Shown here: one piece after another, positions 53,613-63,925 of the stretch
Numbering within the stretch: position 1 is the stretch's first letter
How the letters are laid out: every line of letters starts with the position of its first letter
Origin: Melitaea cinxia
Taxonomy: Eukaryota > Arthropoda > Insecta > Lepidoptera > Nymphalidae
Length of the DNA stretch: 64,000 nucleotides
Direction of reading: 5' to 3'
NCBI RefSeq assembly: GCF_905220565.1
Contig: NC_059416.1
Span: forward strand, 1,984,001-2,048,000
Translations under genes and position numbers: made by a program
The notes under the pieces: generated by a model
Told to the model about the DNA's origin: nothing
Seen by the model: only the letters and a program-made list of their open reading frames with translations
Databases searched by the model: none

Positions 53613-54550
53613 ACAAAAAGTCAATTATAAAAATTTATAACCATGTCAAAATTATTCGTCACAATTTTCACATACAACGTTATACATTCGAACCGTAACC
53701 TCAGGTAACGTGAAGAAATTTACCGAGTATTAAATCTCTGAACAAACAAGTTGTTCGCGCTTACACACACACACATACAACATACACGTTGAATACAAAA
53801 CGCACACATAATCACTTAAGGGCAGGCACATCAAGACAGTTTCATAACAAAGTTTGTATATTATAGCATTTATTGAGTATTAATAAATTGTATTATCATA
53901 TAAAAATGTTATTTGAATTTTTTTTTAAAGTTTTAAGTACTTTTTTAAAGCTATGAACTTCTCCTTTACGCACACATCAATCAACACACTAACACAGCTA
54001 TGAGATAATATTAGGCGTGTATTATAGACTTAATTCTTTAAGTAGCTGTGAGAAATTAACAAGAAATTATTACTACAAATAAGCCAATAGTTATCTGAGG
54101 GTTAATGTTTCATTGGCTATTAAGAAATCTGTCTGACATATTTTGGACCCCCTCTGAGTGATAAAATTTTATCTCTCTACCTAAGTTGAGTCTATCTAGG
54201 AGATATTTATTTTTGATTTTTTTAACCGAATATGGATTTTCAATCCTAAGAGCAATTTTACCTGTCACTGATAAAATTTTCCACGCAAATAAGGTACGTT
54301 TTATTAGAAGGAAATAAAAAAATACCAATAGTGGAGTTTTGAAAATGATCTCAACAAATATCGTATATTATAATTTTTGACGTTTGCGAGTCCGAGTTGA
54401 CAAAAAAGTGGAGTTTGATGGCAAAAAAACAAAAATATGTCAGAAACTTTTGTCTATAGAATAGTATTATTTTTAAATGGCCATTTATAATAAAGACAAT
54501 AAGCAAGGACTACATGCCATAGACAAAATACATTTTAACTTTTTTTTTAA
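53613..54550. other. AT-rich DNA, short CA repeat
   Basis: A short (CA)n run at about 53764-53773. The 72-codon minus frame at 54110-54328 resembles nothing I know. Confidence 0.5.
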
Positions 54551-54812
54551 AATAATTACTATAAAGTTGGCGCATACGCATTGGGTATGTCTGATGGTAA
54601 GTGGATACCTAATCCTATGAACGCCAGCAACTCCAGGAGATCCCCGACCCTCCCCATAATCTCTGGCTATTTTACCCACCACAGGAATACTTTTACTCAC
54701 CACAGGAATACTTGAGAGCACTGTTATTTAAACGTAGTCTTTAGTGAGGTACTTACCAAAATGAGCTGCTCAAAATTTTAGAAAGATATTCCCTACTATA
54801 CCTTATCTCAGT
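54551..54812 (-). repeat. Family A retroposon, diverged
   Basis: ATGTCTGATGGTAAGTGGAT, ACTCCAGGAGATCCCCGACC and GAGCTGCTCAAAATTTTAGA mark the antisense copy. The segment ACTCACCACAGGAATACTT is tandemly repeated here. Confidence 0.65.
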
Positions 54813-54837
54813 TGAAAAATCTGATACATCTATCAGC

Positions 54838-54915
54838 AGAAAATTTCCTGCTCAAAATATGTAGCTGCCCGACTGGGGTAGTAACTCTTTGGAGGATTGA
54901 GGGGATCACGTCGGG
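54838..54915 (+). repeat. Family A retroposon, 5' fragment
   Basis: GAAAATTTCCTGCTCAAAAT and GTAGCTGCCCGACTGGGGTA. It lies just after an antisense copy, as an inverted pair. Confidence 0.7.
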
Positions 54916-54974
54916 TTCTTGTATATATCTTCACTCGCTCGCATAACTTTAATATCGCGACGATACGTCATTTT

Positions 54975-55095
54975 TTAGTTCGTATGTTGTGTGATATATT
55001 TTTTTGTAAGTTCCTTAAGGTTCACGGAAGGAACTGAAAAAAAAAATTTTACTATTAACTTTTAACAGAACGAAGTCTGCCCGGGCAGCTGGCTA
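54975..55095 (+). mobile_element. Degenerate Helitron-like 3' part
   Basis: AAGTTCCTTAAGGTTCACGG and ACGAAGTCTGCCCGGGCAGC match 33840-33940. The end has changed from CTAG to CTGG. Confidence 0.6.
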
Positions 55096-56559
55096 ATTAA
55101 TATAATTAAATGCTAAATATACACACTATGATGTTTTTAATTTTTAAAACGAAATTTTAATTCCCGTATCTTAAAAAAAAAACACCTGACATTGTCTGTA
55201 CTTTATATATTTTTTGTTTCTAATAAATTAATGATAAGCAGAATCCCTCCCAACTATTCTAACTAGTCCGTTAAGTAGATCTCCAGTGTGTGTCGAGTCT
55301 AACTCGTAACAACTGCACTCGAAACTCAATATCGCAGTTACGGGCATTAGAGCAGATTAGCGCCATTCCCTCGCCAATTTATCGTTTTCCAACAGCGCCT
55401 CGTTTGTACACTCTGTATCAATTTGTTCACCAAATTGTTATGGAGATTGCACTGCGTCTGTAATTCTCTATCTTTGTGTCTGTGTGTTGTTTTACATGTG
55501 ATTAAAATTTGCTAACTTTTCCACAATTAACCTCAGAATTTATTCTCCTTCAGCAGGCTTACTCTTAAAAACTCAATCCTATTTGAAATTTAGGATTGGG
55601 ATCGAGAAATTGTCAATCGGTACTCTTGAACACTACACTAGCGCACGATTTGACTCAATTACAGTGGAATTTTACGTAACTAATAGAAATTGGGATTTCT
55701 CGATCTTATACATTTTTTGCACTCTTGACAATATTTTGACGTTGACGTTCGATTGTGTATCTTAAAGTGTTTTTTATTAAGATAATGGTGCGAATGGCGC
55801 TTATTTTTAACATATTAACTATGTATATTTTTATATTAACAACAATATCACAATCACAGTATTTGTTAAAATAGAACTAAATACTTAACCATTAGCCTTT
55901 TACCGTCTTTTAACCTAAGGTAGCAATTTTTAAATATAAATCATAGTATTTATGTTTCTAATTTTTAAATAAAAATCACAGTATTTAAGTCTCTAATATC
56001 TTTTGTTTTAACTATATTAATAAACTTTTTTATTCGCTAATTTAAGCTTAACACTGGTAAAATTGCAGAAATTATTACAGAAGTAAATAAAGAAAGAAGA
56101 TAAGTTAATTATAAATATAAATTAAGAAAATACGTTTTTGAGATAATTTGAAATTTAGAAGTCGCAAAATTGCACCAGCCGTGACCTTTTTTTCAACAAC
56201 AACACATTATGCCAGAATATATAATATATCTTGCGTTTTTATGCTTAAAAAAAATCAGTTTTAGGTTTAATTTAAGGAATTACAATATAATAGATAATGA
56301 TTAATTATTGGAGACACATTATAATTTAAAAAACATAAAATTTCATGAGTTAAATTTTCTTTTCTTATTATTTTTTATCATAATGGCTACACCGGAAACC
56401 GATCGTCAATTCGATTCCAATTTCAATTCAATTGAAAGCTCGATTTAGTCAAAAGTACCAAAATATTACAGATTGGGACTAGAACTGTATTGAATTCGTG
56501 TTTTTGTGACATTGGGATTGAAGTCAAGAATAAACCTACAGGAGGTAGTGAGTAACTGA
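55096..56559. other. AT-rich DNA, no feature seen
   Basis: GGATTGGGATCGAGAAATTG (55592-55611) and AATTGGGATTTCTCGATC (55687-55704) form an imperfect inverted pair, not placed in a family. Confidence 0.4.
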
Positions 56560-56782
56560 GGCAATATTCTGCTCAAAATCTGGAGCAGCCCGACTGGGCA
56601 AATACCTCGATGTTACATAATACCACAGCTATAGAATACTGCTTCCAAGCAGTGCTGCGTTTCTGTGGTGAGTAAGGTGATCCAAGCTCCTGGTGGGATT
56701 GGAGGTAGGATCGGCAACGCGCTTGAGATAATTCTGGTGTTGCAGGCGTCTATAATACGCTACGGTAACTGCTTATCAAGTC
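56560..56782 (+). repeat. Family A retroposon cut by LINE sequence
   Basis: From GGCAATATTCTGCTCAAAAT through AGTAAGGTGATCCAAGCTCC to ACGCTACGGTAACTGCTTAT, where it stops at R1-type LINE sequence. Confidence 0.78.
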
Positions 56783-57647
56783 TCGTGTAGGAGGGCTCTC
56801 GGTGAGAACCCCACGTTGGACGGGATCCTACGGGTACGCCGAATAGAGCAAGAAGCGGGAGGACCTGTTTGAGCAGCAATATGGCACACGCGTAACGGCT
56901 GCCTTACGCCCGGTCCTTGAGCGGTGGATGAGCCGTAAGCGCAAGTCCGTCACCTTCCGTCTGACGCAAGTTCTCACCAGGCACGGCTACTTTCGTGAAT
57001 ACTTGCGTCGGACGGCCCAAAGGGTACCGACGACTGGATGTCACGATTATGGCGCGGCAGTGGTCTCTGCCCAGCACACCTTTGAAGTGTGTCCGAAATA
57101 GGCAGCGCTGCGTCGCGATCTGACGACAGTCATCAGAGGGAACTTGTCACTGCCGACCGTTACCACCGCGATGCTCGGCGACGACAAGTCCTGGAAGGCA
57201 ATGGTCTCCTTCTGCGAGACAGCAATGTCCCAAAAGGAAAATGACGAGCGGATGAGAGAGGGGGCCGCCAAGGAGGCCTCGACGACGAAAGGGGGTGCGT
57301 AGGAGGCGCTACTTAATGCGCTTCCAGTAACGCCCCTGTGGCCTTGTCGGGTCGGGATGGAAACCCGGTCTGCTAGACATGGTGTCGTCAGGACACAGTT
57401 GTTCAGAGGTGAGCCGGACAGTGCCCATGGAGGAGAAGTCTTGTCTTTTGCCGAGGAAAGCTTGTCGCTAGAGGGATCCTGTTGCCTGCAGATCCAGGAC
57501 CGTCCAATTAATTCGGCTGAGGCTCCGCAGAGGTTTTGGTCGGTAGTGCACCCGCAAGTGCTAAAGCCGACATACGGTCTAGGAATGCCTACGCGGGCAT
57601 CCTGGATATCACCCGTAAATGGGTTCCCCTGCGATACCAAAAAAAAA
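56783..57647 (+). mobile_element. R1-clade LINE, 3' end
   Basis: It comprises the end of ORF2 (to about 57302), a ~335-bp 3' UTR and a poly(A) run at 57639-57647. It is much richer in G+C than the surroundings, which sets it apart as a separate arrival. The insertion lies in a family A repeat; the far half of that repeat is not found after the poly(A), so the target site has been deleted or rearranged. Confidence 0.8.
56866..57302 (+). pseudogene. R1-type LINE ORF2, C-terminal zinc-knuckle region
   Basis: The frame reads EQQYGTRVTAALRPVLERWM, then RLTQVLTRHGYFREYLRR and CHDYGAAVVSAQHTFEVCP, stops at TAG 57099-57101, then continues ALRRDLTTVIRG to a natural-looking stop at 57300-57302. LTQVL-x-GHG-x-F-x-x-YL and a C-x2-C-x-n-H-x4-C knuckle are hallmarks of the R1-clade ORF2 C-terminus. 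Here the second cysteine is tyrosine (TAT at 57048-57050). The knuckle change and the stop show it is dead. The clade includes the ribosomal-DNA and telomere-specific LINEs of moths. Confidence 0.75.
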
Positions 57648-58952
57648 CAATAGCTTTATAAAAAAAAGGAATTTTCAAAACTAGTCATTTTCAATATTTT
57701 CAAAATTCAATCTACAACAAACCTTGAAGACAAATTCATTTTTTTTTTTGGCTATTTTTAAGTAAAGACACGTATAAAATTATATTATCAGAATTAGCAC
57801 TGAATTAGACTTGGTTTGAATGGAATTACATTGATTATAATCTTCAGTAGAAGTACCAGAATTTTTTAAAAAAATCGAAATCTGTTGATGACGAATTTCG
57901 AAAATTACCATCATATGTAGTGATGCCAGTGTTTTTGACACTATTATTTTTTTTTATTAAAATGTAGTTAGCCATTGCTAAATCGTCACTAAGTAATATT
58001 AATTTTAAATAAAACTCTGCTATACCAATATTGCTACACCATTGATGCTACAACAGCAGTATTCGTGCTGTCATAGGACATCAAAAACAACAAACTAAAG
58101 TATAATTTATCATATTATTTTTATCCTTTATTTAAATTTTACTAAAAAAATACTAATTACTCTGTTAGAAAAAAGAACAAAAAAAAACCAAAAACAATAA
58201 GTAGAAATAGGTAGGTAGTAAAACTTTTTCTAACTCTTTGATATTATTGTTTTGAATATTACAAAACAGATTAATTTTACAAAATAAACAAAAACAACAA
58301 GATTAATCATTAAACAGCTTTAAATGTCTCTAAAACAATGAAATACGGTACGTCAAATACAAAAAATAAACTCTTTCTCTATTTCACGACCGCAACACCC
58401 CGCTGTTGAAAACTATTACAAAATGACAGCTAAACAAAATTCACAAATATTGTGGTCAAAAGCGCCGCAAACCTTAACTAATATAATTAACTCGTACAGT
58501 TAATCTCTATACAATTTGAAACTAAATAGATATTAGTATAACAATGGAATGAAAAATAATGCTATAAAATCCACTTTGAAAGGCTCTTTAAGAACATTTT
58601 ATTAAATAAACAGTTTATAGGTCTTTGTAAGCATGTAAAAGAGCCCGCCATTTTTTTTTTTGTATCTTTTTAAATTAGAGATTATATTCTGCTGATGTCT
58701 GTATTAAAGATATGTTTAGGAAATATTAAATATTTGGGATAAATACATATTATTACCAAAGCATTAATTGTGCATTATAATAAAATGTGAATTTTTTTGA
58801 TTTCAAAAGATTTTTTTCTATTAAATATAGGGGATGTATGGAGCATTGTCATAATATAATTATAATATACTCGTACATGCAGTTCTGTCCTAACTATGTT
58901 CCTATGACACAACGTCTAAAAATCAATGTTATTACTCTATATATTATTTTTG
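57648..58952. other. AT-rich DNA, no feature seen
   Basis: Nothing recognisable. Confidence 0.5.
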
Positions 58953-59290
58953 CTGTGTGGCTACGGCACTAAAGAATTTAGCCACCCCCTCTCTTCCCGT
59001 GGGTGTCGTAAGAGGCGACTAAGGGATAACAAGGTTCCACAACCACCTTGGAACTTAAGAAGCCGACCGATGGCGGGATAACCATCCAACTGCTGGCTTT
59101 GAAATACACAGGCCGAAGACGGGCAGCAGCGTCTTCGGTGCGACAAAGCCATTACTGCGGTCACCAACCCGCCTAACCAGCGTGGTGACTATGGGCAAAA
59201 CACATGAGTTCACGTTATTTTTGGCGTAAACTTGTAGAGGCCTATGTCCAGCAGTGGACTGTATAAGCTGTAATGATGATGATGATGATG
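58953..59290 (+). repeat. Family E SINE, well preserved
   Basis: It starts TGCTGTGTGGCTACGGCACT, then CCTCTCTTCCCGTGGGTGTC, GGCGGGATAACCATCCAACT, GGCCGAAGACGGGCAGCAGC, TGGTGACTATGGGCAAAACA, and ends with the RTE-like GAGGCCTATGTCCAGCAGTG plus (GAT)n. The tail differs from the RTE LINE 3' end (61098-61144) at only a few positions. Confidence 0.88.
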
Positions 59291-59584
59291 ATATTATTTT
59301 AGTAAAATCGTACCCACGACTGTTTGTACACATATATAATAAAAAAACACAGGAAAATCGCATGTATGAGCTGGTTATCGATAAAAAAATTTATCGATAT
59401 TTTAACATAAATCTAATTTGTAAACGTAAAAGCTACAAATGTGAATAAATTACAGTTCTTCAAATTTTCATCAAACCATCAAAATAATATACATAATACT
59501 TTCAACTTGATCGCTCGATTAAAACAAAATGATATGAAACACGCAATACCTTTTACTAACGATTTTGATGCATCTTTTTCAAGC
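59291..59584. other. AT-rich DNA, no feature seen
   Basis: Nothing recognisable. Confidence 0.5.
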
Positions 59585-59845
59585 AACTTCAAAAATAAGA
59601 GGGGGTTCTCAATTAGATTGTATTTTTTATGTAAAATTGTTAACTGAGTAGGACCAATTTCAATATTTTTTTTTAAAGGAAATGTGTTACGTGTCATGTG
59701 GTCCCATTTAAATTTAATTGAGATCTAACAAGAACTTTTCGAGTTATATCTAATAATGAGTATTTACTTGGTTATTTGTATTACTTGTCGATATAATATT
59801 GAAGTCGGTTTTTTTTTCGTTTGCGAGCAAACACAATTATTTAAG
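59585..59845 (+). repeat. Family I repeat
   Basis: CAACTTCAAAAATAAGAGGG at the start; TTGAAGTCGGTTTTTTTTTC and GAGCAAACACAATTAT at the end; middle GAGATCTAACAAGAACTTTT as in 46255-46810. Confidence 0.75.
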
Positions 59846-59920
59846 AATATATGTTATTAATCTGTATTTTTTATAATCTGTACTAATATTATAAGTAGTA
59901 TAACGAGTATTTATGTATGT

Positions 59921-61144
59921 ATGTATGTTACGAATCGTCTCGCCAGAAGACTCGACGAATTCCAACCACCAGAGCAGGCTGGGTTTCGAAATGGCTACAG
60001 CACCGTGGACCACATCCATACTGTTCGGCAGATTACCCAAAAGACGGAAGAATATAATCAACCGCTGTGTATGGCATTTGTGGACTACGAGAAAGCCTTC
60101 GACTCCGTCGAGACCTGGGCTGTCCTGGACTCTCTGCAGAGATGTCATATCGACTGGCGATATATCGAGGTACTAAAATCTATGTACGACGCGGCGACGA
60201 TGACCGTTCATGTCAATGACCAAAGAACAAGACCTATTTCCCTCCGGCGCGGGGTAAGACAGGGGGATGTAATATCACCGAAACTGTTTACCACTGCGCT
60301 AGAGGATGTTTTTAAGACCTTGGATTGGGGGGAACGGGGCATCAACGTCAACGGTGAATTCATCTCTCACCTTCGTTTCGCCGACGATATTGTCATCTTT
60401 GCGGAGACGCTGGATGAGTTAGGCCAAATGCTGGCCGGCCTAAACGAGTCCTCCCGACGTGTCGGTCTCTGTATGAACTTGGATAAGACGAAAGTTATGT
60501 TTAACAACCAAGTCATACCGATACCGGTATCGGTCGATGGTACCCTTCTCGAAGTTGTTCAGGATTATATTTACCTAGGCCATACTATCCAACTAGGCCG
60601 CAACAACTTCGAGAAGGAGGCCGATAGGAGGATTCGGTTGGGCTGGGCGGCGTTTGGCAGACTCCGTCGAGTCTTCACTTCGAAGATTCCGCAATGCTTG
60701 AAGACAAAAGTTTTCGAGCAATGCGTCCTGCCTGTGTTAACATACGGAGCCGAGACGTGGACACTGACCAAAGGACTGGTCCACAAGTTTAAAGTCGCTC
60801 AACGTGCAATGGAACGGGCTATGCTTGGGGTCTCTCTCAAAGACAGGATTAGAAATGAGACTATCCGCGGGAGAACGAAAGTAACCGACATAGCCCACAG
60901 AATTAGCAAGTTGAAGTGGCAGTGGGCTGGTCATCTGTGTCGCAGGACCGATGGCCGTTGGAGTAGACGGGTCCTAGAGTGGAGACCGCGTCTTGGCAAA
61001 CGCAGTGTGGGACGTCCTCCGGCCCGTTGGACCGACGATCTACGTAAGATTGCCGGTGTAGGCTGGATGAGGATTGCAGAAGACCGGGATGTGTGGCGCG
61101 AACTTGGGGAGGCCTATGTCCAGCAGTGGACTGCGATAGGCTGA
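59921..61144 (+). CDS. RTE LINE reverse transcriptase, C-terminal 400 residues, open
   Basis: One uninterrupted frame of about 405 codons. In order: QAGFRNGYSTVDHIHTVRQI, motif A FVDYEKAFDSVE, motif B LRRGVRQGDVISPKLFTTAL, catalytic FADD (60377-60388), GLCMNLDKTKVMF, YIYLGHTIQLGRNNFEKEAD, LPVLTYGAETWTL, RISKLKWQWAGHLCRRTDGR and the closing ELGEAYVQQWTAIG before TGA. This part of the protein copies LINE and SINE RNA into DNA at a nicked target. The endonuclease domain and the first reverse-transcriptase blocks are missing through 5' truncation, so the ATG at 59921 is fortuitous. Absence of stops in 1.2 kb indicates a recent insertion. Confidence 0.92.
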   Translation: MYVTNRLARRLDEFQPPEQAGFRNGYSTVDHIHTVRQITQKTEEYNQPLCMAFVDYEKAFDSVETWAVLDSLQRCHIDWRYIEVLKSMYDAATMTVHVNDQRTRPISLRRGVRQGDVISPKLFTTALEDVFKTLDWGERGINVNGEFISHLRFADDIVIFAETLDELGQMLAGLNESSRRVGLCMNLDKTKVMFNNQVIPIPVSVDGTLLEVVQDYIYLGHTIQLGRNNFEKEADRRIRLGWAAFGRLRRVFTSKIPQCLKTKVFEQCVLPVLTYGAETWTLTKGLVHKFKVAQRAMERAMLGVSLKDRIRNETIRGRTKVTDIAHRISKLKWQWAGHLCRRTDGRWSRRVLEWRPRLGKRSVGRPPARWTDDLRKIAGVGWMRIAEDRDVWRELGEAYVQQWTAIG

Positions 61145-61165
61145 AGTGGAAGTGGTATGTAGTAT
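59929..61165 (+). mobile_element. RTE-clade LINE, 5'-truncated
   Basis: The copy begins inside the reverse transcriptase domain directly after a (TATG)n tract and ends 20-odd bases after the stop codon. The extremely short 3' UTR is typical of RTE elements. Its terminal segment is shared with SINE families B and E. Confidence 0.85.
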
Positions 61166-62369
61166 ACATAGTATTTTCTAAGCTATAATTTCAAAATTGT
61201 CGACACTTGTTTGTTTCTGTATCAGATGAATTTTTATTTTATAACTACAATTTTTGTATCCATATTTCCTTGATAAAATAACCTTTTCTAGTATTTACAT
61301 TTTTTCAATATGAAAAACCAGTTGTTTTTATCCGTTTGTCGTATTGATTTAAATAATTTTTAATGAAGTTAGATTCATATTTGAATTGAGTAAATTAGAC
61401 GTACCTACCTTCGATACATAATGATAGCCGCGCCGTATGGCAGTTAAGTTACGACTTTTTCAACATATCAGCCTACCTCAGTCAACATGTAAAGACAACA
61501 ATAAAACACGATAGAACATATATTTAAATATGCCTTACTACTTATTTACTGTACCCAGATCACGACAGGCATTTGTATGACGTATATAAATATTTTTCAC
61601 GTTTGGCGTTGTCATATATCAGCCAGTCAATGTTACCAACACAACGCCAGCGCATCGTCATTTAATATATTTAAAATACTAATAATATAAAATAATATTA
61701 ATAGTTCGGCTAATAAACCCAATTTTAATCTAAATATCATTTAAATTGAAGATAATCGTGAGCATAATAGCCCGGTAGTTATGACAAATGGTCGAGCGGA
61801 GGGCGGGGCGGGATTAGAACTAAAATGAGCTTTTAAACACCCACTTTACCCATCAACAGAGCTCCGCTTGACGGAATAAAGAACTGCGTGTTTCCATGAT
61901 TATTTAAAAAAAGTTACATGACATATTAACTAAAAACTCCTTGTTCGAAATTGTGGTTTAAAAAATTGAGTACGGCCAGTATCTATTTTTGATATGAAAC
62001 GTTTAAACAGTAATTAAATTATGAGCGAAAAATACAAAAGTACATTTACATATTATATAACTATTATTATAACCACTTTATTTGCGAAAAAGAAACCGAT
62101 TTTTTTTTAATTATTTATATATTATTATATTTGCATTTAAAAATTACCTTCTGCGGTAATTATCAGGATTTTCTTGTCTCATAACAAGACTCGCCGTCAA
62201 GGACTTAGTTATTGCTATCTATGTAAGAAAAATATCTCACAGTAATACTAACGTACTATCTACGTTACGTTACCTTGCATTGAGGCAGATAGCTCTAACC
62301 CCCAAACAGCGACAATAAGACTAAAACATAATCACTCATAAACGTGAATCGAACAAGTAATTACGCTTT
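61166..62369. other. AT-rich DNA with a SINE-head scrap
   Basis: CCAGATCACGACAGGCATTT (61556-61575) and CACAACGCCAGCGCATCGTC (61640-61659) are an eroded antisense head-1 SINE. The rest is empty. Confidence 0.45.
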
Positions 62370-62703
62370 TTCGCTTCACGTTGTAATATCCCACTGCTGG
62401 GCATATACCTCCTTTCCGATGTAAGAGAAGGGTCAGAGCTTAATTCACCACGCAGCTCCAATGCGGGCTGGTGGATGTATTCCCTACTGTGAGTAACGAT
62501 CGCTATCAGGTGTACATGGTAACAACCGGAACCGACAGCTTAACGTACTGCCCGAGACACGGGACCAACCAGGACTAACAACCAGACTCGAAATAAATAT
62601 TTGTATAAACACAAATATCCACTCCGAGCGTGAAACGAACCCGCGACCGTCGGTGTTTATGCGCTGTCGACACGGCACACGTACCATTACACCCGAGCGG
62701 TCG
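62370..62703 (-). repeat. tRNA-derived SINE (family B, head 2)
   Basis: Antisense tail ATCCCACTGCTGGGCATATA, body ACCGACAGCTTAACGTACTG, then head 2 (complement of CACTCCGAGCGTGAAACGAA ... CCATTACACCCGAGCGGTCG). Confidence 0.82.
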
Positions 62704-63094
62704 TCAATTACGCTTAACATCCTCAAACCGTATTTAATAAATACGTAACAAACACACACGGTCTATTCCTTAGATGAGCAATAACGCGTATGTGATATAT
62801 AACAGCCGACAGATATTACGATTTAAATTAGTACAATGGAAACCAACCATTAACGTTTAGGCGTACCCCATTTATATAAACATAATTAGGTTCTGCCCAT
62901 TACGAAGATACGATTTGAGACCGATAGCTCCTTATTAAATGTTAATTTATTAGAAAATTAACTAGCATCCCTTACCCCGGGCTTACGACCGGCAGATGCT
63001 GTTGTGGTCAAAAAAATAGTGTGGCGTTAAAAATGTTTCGTTTACCCGATTATAATAGTTAATAAGTTAAGCAATTTGTTATATAGTATACAAA
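62704..63094. other. AT-rich DNA, no feature seen
   Basis: A possible eroded family C tail near 62755-62815. Confidence 0.4.
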
Positions 63095-63510
63095 GAGTGT
63101 TTTCAAGCAATTTTGTGTTCCTGTTGGTGAGTAGGAACACGGACGGCAAACGATCGCGTGGTCGTTCACCAACGAGATGGGCAGACCAGGTCAAAAACTC
63201 ATCCGCCACTAAGTTATACACGGTCGTATAAGACGCCATGGACAGAGACCGGTGGAGGCAAATCATCCGCTCCAGATGCAACCCTGATGCTGATCACCAT
63301 CCTCAGACATGAGGGACCGACAAGAGAGAGAGTTGGTGAGTAAGGTCTCCTGAGCCACCAGAGCCACCAGAGCTCCTGCGCAATTGGGGGTAAGGTCCGG
63401 AACGCGCTATCAATGCATCTGGTGGTGCAGGCGTCTATAAGCTACGGTAATCGCTTACCATCAGGTGAGCCGTACGCTTGATAGCCAACCAAGTTGTATT
63501 AAAAAAAAAT
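63095..63510 (+). repeat. Family A retroposon, split by a LINE fragment
   Basis: The left part ends GTGTTCCTGTTGGTGAGTA at 63133, and the right part resumes GTTGGTGAGTAAGGTCTCC at 63332 and ends GTGAGCCGTACGCTTGATAG with an A-rich tail. CCACCAGAG is duplicated near 63355-63372. Confidence 0.85.
63123..63342 (+). mobile_element. LINE 3'-end insertion with 11-bp target duplication
   Basis: The insert 63134-63331 lies between two exact copies of GTTGGTGAGTA (63123-63133, 63332-63342). It reads like the C-terminus of a LINE ORF: SPTRWADQVKNSS, then DAMDRDRWRQIIRSRCNPDA, ending in a GA-type short repeat instead of poly(A). It is a 5'-truncated copy of a LINE other than the two above. Confidence 0.85.
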
Positions 63511-63925
63511 GAGAAAAAGTTTCAAATTGTATGTAAGGCGATCATACTGCAGCGATTATGGTAAATAATTTTTAATCTAAATAAAAATTTACCACACTGA
63601 TATAAGCTTCAAAAACGCTCATGGATCGTCACGTTACAAATAAATATTATTTTATTTTAATAAAAGTAAGTGAAGCTATCACCAATTCGGAATATAAATT
63701 CCTCAGAGAAGAATTGACAAGAAATTCCGTAGTTGGATTCCTCTGTTGACAAAACATTAAATCATTCTCGTATATAACTGTTCATATGAAAGACTTTGTC
63801 AAAAAATAAAAGTCAATGGCCAAACTGCTTTGCTCATATAAGGACCTTGCCTATTGTACTGAACAATTAGGCTCTCAGACTTTATTTTTATTTATCTGCT
63901 AATATGTCTAATTTATTTCTTTTAT
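63511..63925. other. AT-rich DNA, no feature seen
   Basis: Nothing recognisable. Confidence 0.5.

Noticed and set aside
57047..57640. 197-codon minus-strand open frame
   Set aside because: It is antisense to the R1-type LINE ORF2 and 3' UTR, whose plus-strand frame has the recognisable motifs. High G+C explains the missing stops.
59905..61170. Target duplication around the RTE LINE
   Set aside because: GTATGTA occurs on both sides, but the left one is inside a (TATG)n run, so the match is not informative.
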